The notes under the pieces were generated by a model that did not search any database, was not told the DNA's origin, and saw nothing but the letters and a program-made list of their open reading frames with translations. From Streptomyces sp. CB01373 (lineage in GTDB: Bacteria; Actinomycetota; Actinomycetes; Streptomycetales; Streptomycetaceae), in assembly GCF_002803075.1 (NCBI RefSeq), contig NZ_NNBK01000010.1, forward strand, positions 1-47,062: a DNA stretch of 47,062 bases, written 5' to 3'. Positions 36,308-44,513 of the stretch are shown in pieces. Each line of letters begins with the position of its first letter. The first letter of the stretch is position 1. A program made the position numbers and the translations under genes.

Positions 36308-37834
36308 TCAGCGCTCCAGGCGGCCGTTGAAGCGGCGGGGCAGCCCGAGCGGGTTGTCGTCGCGCAGCTCGGGCGGCAGCAGCGCCTCCGGGGCGTTCTG
36401 GTACGCCACCGGACGCATCCACCGCTCGATCGCCGTACCGCCCACGGAGGTGGAGGTCGACGTCGTCGCCGGGTAGGGGCCGCCGTGGTGCTGGGCGGCG
36501 GCCACCGCGACACCGGTCGGCCAGCCGTTGACGAGCACGCGTCCGGCGAGCGGGGTCAGCCGGGCGAGCAGTTCGGCACCGCGCCCCTGACCGGCCGCCT
36601 CCTCGGCGGACAGGTGCACGGTCGCGGTGAGGTTGCCGGGCAGCCGCGACAGGACGGCCTCGGCCTCGGTCTCGTCCTCGTAGCGGGCCACCACGGTGAC
36701 CGGTCCGAAGCACTCCTCCAGGAGCAGGTCGTACTGCCCCTCCTCGGTGAGCCGCGCGGCCGGGACGGTCAGGAAGCCCGCGCTGACCGAGTGCTCGCCG
36801 CCCGCGCCCGCGGTGACCGGCGACTCGACTCCGGGCAGTGCGGAGCGTTCGGCGACGCCGGTGAGGAAGTTGTCGCGCATCCGGTGGTCGAGCAGGACGC
36901 CCGGGTCGGTGTCGCTGACGGCGTCGGTGAGGGACTTCACCAGGCCGTCGCCCGCGGCTCCGGACGGCACGAGGACCAGTCCGGGCTTCACGCAGAACTG
37001 CCCGACGCCCAGCGTCATCGAGCCGGCCAGCCCGGCGCCGATGGCCTCGGCCCGCTCGGCGGCAGCCGCCTCGGTGACGAGGACCGGGTTGAGCGAGCCC
37101 AGCTCGCCGTGGAACGGGATCGGCGCCGGCCGCGCGGCCGCGGCGTCGAACAGGGCCCGGCCGCCGCGTACGGAACCGGTGAAGCCGGCGGCCGCGACCA
37201 GCGGGTGCCGGACGAGTTCGACGCCCGCCTCGAAGCCGTGGACGAGGCCGATCACGGTCTCGGGGACGCCGTGGTGCGCGGCCGCCCCGCGCAGCACCCT
37301 CGCGACCAGCTCGGACAGGGCCGGGTGGTCGGGGTGGGCCTTGACGACGACGGGGCAGCCCGCGGCGAGCGCGCTCGCGGTGTCGCCGCCGGCGACCGAG
37401 AAGGCGAACGGGAAGTTGGAGGCGGAGTAGACGGCGACGACCCCGAGTGGCACCTTGTGGCGGCGCAGGTCCGGGATCGGCGGGGTCGCGTCGGCGTCGG
37501 GGTGGTTGACGATCACGTCGAGGAAGGCGCCCTCGTCGACGATGTCCGCGAAGGCCCTCAACTGGTAGCTGGTACGGGCCAGTTCGCCGGTGAGCCGGAC
37601 CGGTCCGAGCGCGGTCTCGGCGTCGGCGGCCTCGACGAGCCGGTCCCGGGCCCCTTCCAGGCGGTCGGCGGCGGAGCGCAGGAAGGCCGCGCGGACGGCA
37701 CGGTCGGCGAGCGCCGCGCGCGCCTCGTGCGCGGCCCGCACGACGGCGTCCACCTCCTGCGCCGTGGCCTCCACCGCGACCTGTTCCCGCTGCTTCCCGT
37801 TACGGGGGTCGACACTCCAGACTGGTGCTGCCAC
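36308..37834 (-). CDS. Aldehyde dehydrogenase, 2,5-dioxopentanoate (alpha-ketoglutaric semialdehyde) type
   Basis: This 508-aa NAD(P)-dependent aldehyde dehydrogenase has Asn140 in the YSASNFPFAFSVAGGDTASALAAGCPVVVK segment, Glu244 (FHGELGSLNPV) and the nucleophile Cys281 (GVGQFCVKPG). That text is characteristic of the semialdehyde dehydrogenases of sugar-acid and hydroxyproline degradation, which finish oxidation to 2-oxoglutarate. GTG at 37834 is preceded by GGAGGG with a 7-base spacing. The gene is divergent from an IclR regulator across 167 bases containing a palindrome; control by that regulator is the likely arrangement. Pectin genes nearby would supply galacturonate, but the enzymes between the two are not in the window. 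Confidence 0.88.
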   Translation of the reverse strand: MAAPVWSVDPRNGKQREQVAVEATAQEVDAVVRAAHEARAALADRAVRAAFLRSAADRLEGARDRLVEAADAETALGPVRLTGELARTSYQLRAFADIVDEGAFLDVIVNHPDADATPPIPDLRRHKVPLGVVAVYSASNFPFAFSVAGGDTASALAAGCPVVVKAHPDHPALSELVARVLRGAAAHHGVPETVIGLVHGFEAGVELVRHPLVAAAGFTGSVRGGRALFDAAAARPAPIPFHGELGSLNPVLVTEAAAAERAEAIGAGLAGSMTLGVGQFCVKPGLVLVPSGAAGDGLVKSLTDAVSDTDPGVLLDHRMRDNFLTGVAERSALPGVESPVTAGAGGEHSVSAGFLTVPAARLTEEGQYDLLLEECFGPVTVVARYEDETEAEAVLSRLPGNLTATVHLSAEEAAGQGRGAELLARLTPLAGRVLVNGWPTGVAVAAAQHHGGPYPATTSTSTSVGGTAIERWMRPVAYQNAPEALLPPELRDDNPLGLPRRFNGRLER

Positions 37835-37910
37835 CGCGGATCCCTCCACATGTCTTGCCGAAGTATCCGGCCGGTCCCTACGGTCGACCGGATTCGGGGT
37901 CACCACCAGC

Positions 37911-37930
37911 GCGTTCGATATGCTGAACGC
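37911..37930. promoter_or_regulatory. Candidate IclR-family operator
   Basis: GCGTTC at 37911-37916 and GAACGC at 37925-37930 form a perfect 6-base inverted repeat across 8 bases, centred in the divergent intergenic region between the aldehyde dehydrogenase and the IclR gene. IclR-type operators often have GTTC...GAAC halves. The site lies 71 bases before the IclR start and 77 bases before the dehydrogenase start. Confidence 0.58.
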
Positions 37931-38001
37931 TGTCTCTGATGGTGAATACACTGCCGGAGACTATATCTCCAGCTTCTCGTCGAACGAAGGGGTCCAGGGC
38001 G

Positions 38002-38775
38002 ATGTCGGCAGGCGACGCAGGCGGCGGTGCGCAGGTCAAGTCCGCGGTACGGACCGTGGAGTTGCTCGAGTTCTTCGCCGGCCAACCCGGTATGCACTCG
38101 CTGGCCGCGGTCCAGGAGGCCGTCGGCTATCCCAAGTCCAGCCTGTACATGCTGCTGCGCACGCTCGTCGAGCTGGGCTGGGTCGAGACCGACGCCACCG
38201 GCACGCGCTACGGCATCGGCGTGCGGGCGCTGCTCGTCGGCACGTCCTACATCGACGGCGACGAGGTGGTCGCGGCGGCCCGTCCCACGCTGGACCGGCT
38301 GTCCGACGACACCACCGAGACGATCCACCTCGCCCGCCTGGACGGCACGAACGTCGTCTACCTGGCCACCCGCCAGTCGCAGCACTATCTGCGCCCGTTC
38401 ACCCGGGTCGGCCGCCGCCTGCCCGCCCACTCCACCTCGCTGGGCAAGGCGCTGCTGAGCACATACACCGACGAGCAGGTGCGCAAGATGCTCCCCGAGA
38501 CGCTGCCCGCGCTGACCGAGCACACCATCACCGACCGCGAGCGGCTCATCGGGGAACTGCATCGGATCCGCGAGCAGGGGTACGCCGTCGACCGCGAGGA
38601 GAACACCCTGGGGCTGCGCTGCTTCGGGGTGGCGATCCCGTACCGGACCCCGGCCCGGGACGCGGTGAGCTGCTCGGTCCCGGTGGCGCGCCTGACGCCG
38701 GCGCACGAGCAGATGGTGAAGGATGCTCTCTTCGACGCCCGTGACCGACTGACGCTCGCCACCCGGAGGCTGTGA
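38002..38775 (+). CDS. IclR-family transcriptional regulator
   Basis: This 257-aa protein has a winged helix-turn-helix at about residues 10-65 (VRTVELLEFFAGQPGMHSLAAVQEAVGYPKSSLYMLLRTLVELGWVE) and an IclR effector-binding domain with HSTSLGKALLS near residue 145 and VPVARLTP at the end. IclR proteins typically sense small sugar acids or aromatic acids. ATG at 38002 with AAGG-type site upstream. Divergent from the aldehyde dehydrogenase, which it probably controls; the GNAT gene follows 3 bases after its stop. Confidence 0.93.
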   Translation: MSAGDAGGGAQVKSAVRTVELLEFFAGQPGMHSLAAVQEAVGYPKSSLYMLLRTLVELGWVETDATGTRYGIGVRALLVGTSYIDGDEVVAAARPTLDRLSDDTTETIHLARLDGTNVVYLATRQSQHYLRPFTRVGRRLPAHSTSLGKALLSTYTDEQVRKMLPETLPALTEHTITDRERLIGELHRIREQGYAVDREENTLGLRCFGVAIPYRTPARDAVSCSVPVARLTPAHEQMVKDALFDARDRLTLATRRL

Positions 38776-38778
38776 GAC

Positions 38779-39258
38779 ATGGAGGTCGTGCTCCGCGAGG
38801 TCCACGACAGTGATCTGCCGGTGTTCTTCCGGCAGATGAACGACCCGGAGGCGCTGCGGATGGCCGCCTTCACCCCGAAGGACCCGGCCGACCACGAGGC
38901 CTTCGCGGCGCACTGGCGCGGGATGCGCGCCTCGTCCGTCGTGCTGCGCACCGTCCTGCTGGACGGTGACGTGGTCGGCAGCGCCGCCGTCTACGGCGAG
39001 CCGGGTGAGCGCGAGGTCACCTACTGGGTGGACCGCGCCTACTGGGGCCGGGGCGTCGCCACGGCCGCGCTGCGGGCCCTGCTGGCCGAGGTTCCCGAAC
39101 GCCCGCTGTACGCGCGGGCGGCGGCGGACAACGCCGGTTCGCTGCGGGTGCTCGCCAAGTGCGGGTTCCGGGAGTCGGCGCGGGCCCGGGGGTTCGCCGA
39201 GGCACGCGGCGAGGAGATCGACGAGGTGGTGCTGACGCTGCGGCCCGACGCCGGATGA
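38779..39258 (+). CDS. GNAT-family acetyltransferase (RimJ/RimL-like)
   Basis: This 159-aa protein is a GNAT of the RimJ/RimL type: LREVHDSDLPVFFRQMNDPEA at the start, VTYWVDRAYWGRGVATAALRALL (acetyl-CoA loop, residues about 75-97), and AADNAGSLRVLAKCGFRE. These often act on ribosomal-protein N-termini or small amines; substrate unknown. It begins three bases after the IclR stop, so it shares that transcript. A 13-bp perfect hairpin follows at 39277. Confidence 0.9.
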   Translation: MEVVLREVHDSDLPVFFRQMNDPEALRMAAFTPKDPADHEAFAAHWRGMRASSVVLRTVLLDGDVVGSAAVYGEPGEREVTYWVDRAYWGRGVATAALRALLAEVPERPLYARAAADNAGSLRVLAKCGFRESARARGFAEARGEEIDEVVLTLRPDAG

Positions 39259-39276
39259 CGGCGGGCGCGCACAGGG

Positions 39277-39313
39277 CGTGCCCCGCCCGGTCTCGTGGAG
39301 CGGGCGGGGCACG
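39277..39313 (+). terminator. 13-bp perfect hairpin terminator after the GNAT gene
   Basis: CGTGCCCCGCCCG at 39277-39289 pairs exactly with 39301-39313 around 11 bases, 18 bases after the stop. Confidence 0.84.
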
Positions 39314-39326
39314 TGCCTTGCGCTGG

Positions 39327-39379
39327 GGCCTCTCGTTTGGATCATGCCGGGCTCGCGGGCCTGATCCAAACGAAAGACC
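39327..39379. terminator. Second long hairpin between convergent genes
   Basis: TCGTTTGGATCA at 39333-39344 is mirrored exactly at 39362-39373, with outer extension at 39327 and 39379 (17 of 19 positions). It ends exactly before the leftward stop codon at 39380, and is unusually AT-rich for this genome. It serves the acid-phosphatase gene and perhaps both directions. Confidence 0.75.
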
Positions 39380-40177
39380 CTAGCCGACGAAGTACGTCGG
39401 GTTCGGCAGCTTGAAGGTGTGGTCGGCGTGGCCGCCGTCGAGGTCGGAGTACTGGTCGCCGAGGTTGGCGACGATGTCGTACCCGAGGTCCTCGATGTGC
39501 TTGCGGGTGCCGGACTTGTACTGGACGGTCGTGCAGGTCCAGGAGCCCGGGGTGGCGCAGTCCTTCAGGTAGGACGGCGGGTTGGCCGCGTCCTTGAGGA
39601 ACATGTGCGCGGCGTCGAGGTTGACGTCGGCACCCACCTTCTTCAGGTTCTCCACGGCGGCGGAGCGCTGCGCCTCGCTGAGCCCGGAGTTGTAGAAGAC
39701 CGTGACGCCCTTCTTCGCGGCGTACTGCACGAGCTCGGGGCTGCCGAAGACGGCCGGACGGTCGGCCCGGTTGACGTAGGCCGCCCAGGTGGCGCTGTTG
39801 TAGCCGTAGCTGTTCTTCTTCTCGTAGTCCAGGCTGAGCAGCAGCGTGTCGTCGATGTCGAAGACGACGGCCGGCTTCTTCTGGCCCTTGTGGCCCGCCT
39901 TGTCCGCCGCCTTGTCGATCCACTTCCTGGCCTCGGCGTCGACGGCCGCGAGGTCCTTGGCGTACTGGCTGGCCGGGGACGCCTGGTAGACACCGTCGCT
40001 GTCGAGCTTGGTGCCGTAGTAGGTGTCGATGTCCTGGGTGAGGAGCCCGATGTTGTAGGGCTCGTGGGTGGAGTTGGCGGTCGTCTGACCTGCCGTGGCC
40101 GCACCGGCGCCGTAGATCACGGCACCGGTGAGGGCGCAGGTGGCGGCGAGGGCCGCGATACGCAGTGGCTTGTGCAT
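39380..40177 (-). CDS. Secreted HAD-family acid phosphatase (class B-like)
   Basis: This 265-aa protein has a signal peptide (hydrophobic core about residues 6-28, cleavage near AATAG) and a HAD phosphatase domain. The DIDDT loop at 107-111 (VVFDIDDTLL) provides the nucleophilic Asp; FYNSGLSEAQRSAAVENL is the second HAD motif, and NLGDQYSDLDGG the C-terminal DDxxD-like acidic motif. The family hydrolyses phosphate monoesters outside the cell. ATG at 40177. A terminator hairpin ends exactly at the stop. Confidence 0.9.
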   Translation of the reverse strand: MHKPLRIAALAATCALTGAVIYGAGAATAGQTTANSTHEPYNIGLLTQDIDTYYGTKLDSDGVYQASPASQYAKDLAAVDAEARKWIDKAADKAGHKGQKKPAVVFDIDDTLLLSLDYEKKNSYGYNSATWAAYVNRADRPAVFGSPELVQYAAKKGVTVFYNSGLSEAQRSAAVENLKKVGADVNLDAAHMFLKDAANPPSYLKDCATPGSWTCTTVQYKSGTRKHIEDLGYDIVANLGDQYSDLDGGHADHTFKLPNPTYFVG

Positions 40178-40330
40178 GAGTCGTTTTCTACGCGCGTCAC
40201 CCTCGGATGCGCGAGACCGTGCGGGGTACCTTTTGCCCTATCGATATCTGACGGTACAGACAATTCGCCTACGCAACCCGCCGTTCACCTCGCCCGGTCA
40301 CGCACCGTCAACACCGCCGCCACGACACCG

Positions 40331-41482
40331 TCAGCGCCCCCGCCACGGCGTCCAGTCGCCGAGATACGCCTCCCGGGCCGCCGCCCGGGCCTCGAACCGG
40401 GCGAGCTGGGGGCGGTTGGCCGGTACGGTGATCCGCGCACCGGGCCCGGAGTTGCGGTACTCGGCGAAACGCTGGTCCCGCCAGGGGTGCATATCCGACA
40501 TATTGGCGTATGGCGCGACCGTGTCGACACCTGCGCCGAGCCATGTGTCACGGACGGTCAGCATCGGCCGGGCGGTCGTGTCCGAGCTGGGCACCCAGGG
40601 GCGGGCGAGCTTGTAGCCGCCGTCCGGGGCCCGGCTGGTGACCCGGCCGTGCGTGACCAGGTAGCCGCGCGGGTTGGCGACCGCGGTGGAGGGCGCGAAG
40701 ACGAAGCCGTACGGCGGCGCCGCCAGGTCGGTGCGGTCCAGCGCGCGGAAGTGGCAGTGCTCGAACACCGCGGTCGCCCGGCCGAAGACGAAGTCGACGT
40801 CGCCCTCGACATGGCAGTGGGCGTAGTACTGGCGGGCGAAGGCGGTCAGGGACCTGGTGTCGGCGTACAGGGTGTCCTGGTGGCCGAGGAAGCGGCAGTG
40901 CCAGAACGCCGAGCGGTCGCCCTGCGCCTTGACGGCGACGGCCTGGGTGCCCGTGACGCCGGGGTGGTCCGCGCGCAGCCAGTCGTTGGCGAACGTGATC
41001 CGGTGGGCGGTGAAGCCGTCCGCCTGGACGGTCGTGGTGGCCGATCCGCTGGTGCCGTAGGTGCCGCCGTCGGGCCTGGGGGTGCCGGCCGCGTTGTCAT
41101 ACACGATCACCACGTCGCGGGCGTCGCCCGTGGCGCCGATCCAGGTCATGTCGGTTCGGGCGGTGTCCACCGAGACGGTCTCCCGGTAGGCGCCCGGCGC
41201 GAGGACCAGGGTCCAGCCGCCGCCGGCGGCCGCGTCCACCGCGGCCTGCACCCGGGTGAAGTCGCCACGGCCGTGCGGGTCGACGTAGAGGGTGCGCGGG
41301 GTGCGGCGGTCGGCCGGTGAGCCGTGGCGGCCGAACGGATGCGGCCGGGCGGCGGCCCGCGCGGGCACGGCCGCCGAACCGAGCGCGGCGCCGGCGGCGG
41401 CACCGGCGAGCAGCAGTCCCCTTCTCGACAGCCCCTTTCCGGGCAGTGACGGCGGGGACGGACGGAGGTGGGGCGAGGGCAT
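40331..41482 (-). CDS. Secreted pectinesterase family carbohydrate esterase 8 (Tat signal)
   Basis: This 383-aa protein starts with a twin-arginine signal (SRRGLLLAG, Arg20-Arg21) and a hydrophobic stretch to about residue 44. The mature part is the right-handed beta-helix of pectin methylesterases. Active residues are Gln180 (GTQAVAV), Asp203 (GHQDTLY), Asp230 (GDVDFVFGRA), and Arg294/Trp296 (LARPWVP). It removes methyl ester from pectin, preparing it for the pectate lyase encoded 93 bases upstream on the same strand. The pair likely works in the extracellular medium. Confidence 0.92.
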   Translation of the reverse strand: MPSPHLRPSPPSLPGKGLSRRGLLLAGAAAGAALGSAAVPARAAARPHPFGRHGSPADRRTPRTLYVDPHGRGDFTRVQAAVDAAAGGGWTLVLAPGAYRETVSVDTARTDMTWIGATGDARDVVIVYDNAAGTPRPDGGTYGTSGSATTTVQADGFTAHRITFANDWLRADHPGVTGTQAVAVKAQGDRSAFWHCRFLGHQDTLYADTRSLTAFARQYYAHCHVEGDVDFVFGRATAVFEHCHFRALDRTDLAAPPYGFVFAPSTAVANPRGYLVTHGRVTSRAPDGGYKLARPWVPSSDTTARPMLTVRDTWLGAGVDTVAPYANMSDMHPWRDQRFAEYRNSGPGARITVPANRPQLARFEARAAAREAYLGDWTPWRGR

Positions 41483-41575
41483 GCGGGTGCTCCTTCGCGG
41501 GCGGGGTGGGCCGGGCGGGTCGACGGCGGTGGCGGGCCGGGCGGAGGACGCGCCCGGCCCGCCGGAAGGTGAGCG

Positions 41576-42895
41576 TCAGCGCAGACGGCCGGAGCCCGCC
41601 TGGTGGTCGACGATCCCGGGCAGCGCCTTCGGGTTGTCGATCCGGGTGCGCAGGGCCGGGGTCCAGTCCCCGCCCCGCTGGAGGATCTCGTCGGGCACCT
41701 GGGCGTTGTGCACGGCGATCAGGTCGGTGAGCCTGCCGTTGACGTAGTTGTGGGACTCGGTGACCGGCGAGTCCTTCCACTTCTTCAGGATCTGGCCCGC
41801 CCCGACGCCCCGTGCCAGCGTGAACGCGTTGTGCTCGGCGACGAGTTGGGACTCCATGCCGATGCCGAGGCTGTAGCCGAAGCCGGCCTCGGCCACGTAG
41901 TGGTTGTTGTAGGAGTCGACCTGCCCGAAGCGGACGCGCGGGGCCCGCTCGACCAGGTTCCTGAACAGGTTGTGGTGCAGGGTCACCTTGAGGTGGCCCC
42001 GGTCGATCGCGGCGGTGGACGCGCTGTCGCTGTTGCCGATGAGGATGGTCTTGTCGTGGTCCTCGAAGACGTTCCAGGAGACCGTCACGTAGTCGGCGCC
42101 CTTGACGATGTCCAGCTCGCCGTCGTGCTGCTCGAAGATCCGGCCGTAGTAGTACGGCAGGGTGCTGTTGGGGTGCTCGCCGTCGGTGAACGTGTTGTGG
42201 TCCATCCACACATGGGTGGAGCCGGTGATCACGGCGCTGTCGTACTCGGAGTTCCAGTTGCCGTCGGCGGTGTCGGTGGGGTCCCACTGCGGGAAGCAGT
42301 CCAGCGGGCTCTCCAGGGTGAGGTTGCGGACGATGACGTTGTCCACGTTCTTGATCTGGAAGCTGGCGCCCTTGAAGCCGGCGTCCTTGCCGACGCCGAC
42401 GATGGTGGTGTTGGCGGGGATGTTCGCCTTGATGTACTTGTCCTGGAGGGCGGCGGAGGCACGGCGCAGGCCCTCGGGGCTGTTGTCGGGCTCACCGTCC
42501 AGGTTCCGCTCCCGCCCCCAGGTCTGTGGCGAGTAGGTCTCCAGGTAGGCGTCGAAGTCGTAGCCGGGCACCTCGAAGGCGGAGCAGCTCGGGCCGTCGG
42601 CGTCGACCATGCCCTTGACCTTGATGACCTTGGGCGCGCTGCCGCCCGCGGCGAGCGCGGCCTTGAAGCCGTCCCAGGTGGTGACGGTGTAGGTGTGGGC
42701 GGCGTCGGCCGTGGCGCCGCCGGTGGTGCCGGTGCCGTACGAGGCCCAGCCGTCCTTGGCCGCGAGCACCTGGCGGGCGGGGTCGGCGGCCCTGGGGGCC
42801 GCGGCGGCGGACGTGGTACCGGTGACGGCCAGTACCAGCGCCGCGCAGCCCACCGTCGTCGCGATGACGCGTGCATGACACTTTGAAGTACGCAC
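41576..42895 (-). CDS. Secreted pectate lyase, polysaccharide lyase family 1
   Basis: This 439-aa protein has a Sec signal (hydrophobic core about residues 9-33). The parallel beta-helix of PL1 shows VWMDHNTFTDGE (Asp232), WNVFEDHDKTILIGNSD, and the catalytic arginine segment ERAPRVRFGQ at residues 316-324 (RxPxxR). Calcium-dependent cleavage of de-esterified pectate is the family reaction. The GTG at 42895, with GAGG about 9 bases before it, is preferred over the TTG at 42913, which would add six residues. It lies 133 bases downstream of the sugar-binding lipoprotein gene and before the pectinesterase, all leftward. Confidence 0.93.
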   Translation of the reverse strand: MRTSKCHARVIATTVGCAALVLAVTGTTSAAAAPRAADPARQVLAAKDGWASYGTGTTGGATADAAHTYTVTTWDGFKAALAAGGSAPKVIKVKGMVDADGPSCSAFEVPGYDFDAYLETYSPQTWGRERNLDGEPDNSPEGLRRASAALQDKYIKANIPANTTIVGVGKDAGFKGASFQIKNVDNVIVRNLTLESPLDCFPQWDPTDTADGNWNSEYDSAVITGSTHVWMDHNTFTDGEHPNSTLPYYYGRIFEQHDGELDIVKGADYVTVSWNVFEDHDKTILIGNSDSASTAAIDRGHLKVTLHHNLFRNLVERAPRVRFGQVDSYNNHYVAEAGFGYSLGIGMESQLVAEHNAFTLARGVGAGQILKKWKDSPVTESHNYVNGRLTDLIAVHNAQVPDEILQRGGDWTPALRTRIDNPKALPGIVDHQAGSGRLR

Positions 42896-42959
42896 TCTAC
42901 GATCCTCTTTCAACGGGGAGTCGGGACGAGAAGGGGCGCGGGGAACCGCGCGCCCGGCC

Positions 42960-43008
42960 GCGGACGGTCCGAGGCCCGGATGCGACCTCGGGTTCCCGGA
43001 CCGTCCGC
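42960..43008 (-). terminator. Hairpin between the sugar-binding protein and pectate lyase genes
   Basis: GCGGACGGTCC at 42960-42970 pairs exactly with GGACCGTCCGC at 42998-43008; an inner GAGG/CCTC arm extends the stem. It lies 20 bases past the lipoprotein stop codon and would separate the pectin-degrading genes from the ABC cassette or reduce read-through. Confidence 0.78.
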
Positions 43009-43028
43009 CTTCGTTTCACCGGCCGGCG

Positions 43029-44369
43029 TCAGCCCTTGTTCTGCTTCCACTCGGCCTGCGCCTTGTCGAGCTGGTCGGCCAGCGTGTCCAGGAACTGCTT
43101 GGCGCTCATCTTGCCGAGCAGCACCTTCTGGAAGTTCGGCTCGTTGTCGGCCTTGGAGATGGTGTTCCAGTCGGGCAGGTAGTACGGGAGCTGCACGATC
43201 TTCGTGTCGGCCCCGTTCAGCGCCTCGGCCGCCAGCTTCGTCGGCTCGGCCTGCTGGATCCAGGCGTCCTTGGCGGCGTCGACGTTGGTCGGCACCTGCC
43301 CGGCGGACTCGTTGAACTTGGAGTTCTCCGCGGCCGAGGCGGCGAACTCGATGAACTTCCAGGCGGCCGCCTTGTTCTTGCTCGCCTTGAACAGGCCCAG
43401 GCCGTCGACCGGGTTGGACACCTGCACCCGGGTGCCGTCGTCCAGCGTGGGGTTCGGGACGCCGCGGAACTTGTCCTTGCCGAGGGCGTTCAGATGGTCC
43501 TGGTACGAGCCCAGGTTGTGGCTCAGCATGCCGATGGTGCCGCTGTCCCACTGGGCGACCATCTTGGTGAAGTCGTTGTTGACGTCGGCGGACGGGGTGT
43601 CCTTCTTGTACAGCGCGACGTACTTCTCCAGCGCCGTCACGTTCTTGGGGTCGTTGACGGTGGTCTTGTCGCCGTCCCAGAACGAGGTGATGCCGGACTG
43701 CCCGTACACCGCGTCCAGGGCCGGCGCGATGGATCCCTCGCCGCCGCGGATGGTGAAGCCGAACGCGTTCTTGCCCTTGTTCGTGAGCTTGTCCGCGGCC
43801 TCGTAGAACTTGCCCCAGGTGGTCGGCGCGTCCAGGCCCGCCTTCTCGAACAGGTCGGTGCGGTACCACAGCGTGCCGTTGTTCACCGAGGTCGGCACGT
43901 GGTACAGGGTGTCGCCGCCGCCCGCCGCCTTGCTGACGCCGAGCACGTTCTCGCTGAGCTTGCCGTTCAGCTCGCTCTTGGCCAGCCGGCCGTCCAGCGG
44001 CTCTAGGGCGCCCTGGGCGGCGATCTCGGCGAGCACCGCCGTGCCCACGCCGCCGACGTCCGGCAGACCGCCGCCCTGGATGGCGGTGTCGAACTTGGAC
44101 TGGGCGCTCGCGGCCGGGATGCCGACGTAGTTGACCTTGATGTCCGGGTTCTTCTTCTCGAAGTCCGCGATGATCTGCTTCCAGACGTCGGTGCGCACAC
44201 CGCCGTTGTTGTCCCAGAAGGTGATCTCGCCCTTGCCGGAGCCCTCGGAACCCTTGCTCTTCCCGGAGCCGCTGCCGTCGTCACCGCACGCGGTGGCGGT
44301 CAGCGCGAGCGCGGAACCCAGGACGACGGCGACGGCGGCGCGCCTGCTTCTACGGATGTTGATCTTCAT
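43029..44369 (-). CDS. ABC transporter sugar-binding lipoprotein
   Basis: This 446-aa extracellular solute-binding protein (family 1) has a lipoprotein signal with lipobox ending ATAC (Cys28), followed by a Gly/Ser/Lys linker. ITFWDNNGGVRTDVWKQIIADFEKKNPDIKVNYVG is the standard start of the fold; the rest is normal in length. It should feed a sugar oligomer to the permeases encoded upstream. The ATG at 44369 follows GAAGAGAGCTGATCA. It lies 144 bases downstream of the PmoA-like gene, behind a palindrome typical of LacI-type repression. Pectin-derived oligosaccharides are a reasonable substrate guess from the adjoining lyase. Confidence 0.93.
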   Translation of the reverse strand: MKINIRRSRRAAVAVVLGSALALTATACGDDGSGSGKSKGSEGSGKGEITFWDNNGGVRTDVWKQIIADFEKKNPDIKVNYVGIPAASAQSKFDTAIQGGGLPDVGGVGTAVLAEIAAQGALEPLDGRLAKSELNGKLSENVLGVSKAAGGGDTLYHVPTSVNNGTLWYRTDLFEKAGLDAPTTWGKFYEAADKLTNKGKNAFGFTIRGGEGSIAPALDAVYGQSGITSFWDGDKTTVNDPKNVTALEKYVALYKKDTPSADVNNDFTKMVAQWDSGTIGMLSHNLGSYQDHLNALGKDKFRGVPNPTLDDGTRVQVSNPVDGLGLFKASKNKAAAWKFIEFAASAAENSKFNESAGQVPTNVDAAKDAWIQQAEPTKLAAEALNGADTKIVQLPYYLPDWNTISKADNEPNFQKVLLGKMSAKQFLDTLADQLDKAQAEWKQNKG

Positions 44370-44457
44370 TGATCAGCTCTCTTCTTCTGGATCCGACTCG
44401 GAGGTGGAGCGCGGTGCTTGGGACTTGGGGACTTGAGACGTGGCAGAACTCATCGGT

Positions 44458-44465
44458 AAGCGCTT
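44458..44465. promoter_or_regulatory. Candidate LacI-family operator core
   Basis: AAGCGCTT at 44458-44465 is a perfect palindrome with central CG, set in GTAAGCGCTTGC. LacI-type regulators of sugar ABC operons in Streptomyces commonly bind such sites. It lies 89 bases before the sugar-binding-protein start. No LacI gene is in the window. Confidence 0.5.
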
Positions 44466-44513
44466 GCTGAAGGGGTGTGCCACGGCGGCTCCCGGCTGAT
44501 GACTGCGGGTGGG

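Noticed and set aside
40283..40312. PHO-box-like repeats (GTTCACC, GGTCACG, CGTCAAC) upstream of the acid phosphatase
   Set aside because: Spacing is 13 and 10 instead of 11, the orientation is opposite to the gene, and the units are degenerate, so the support is too weak.
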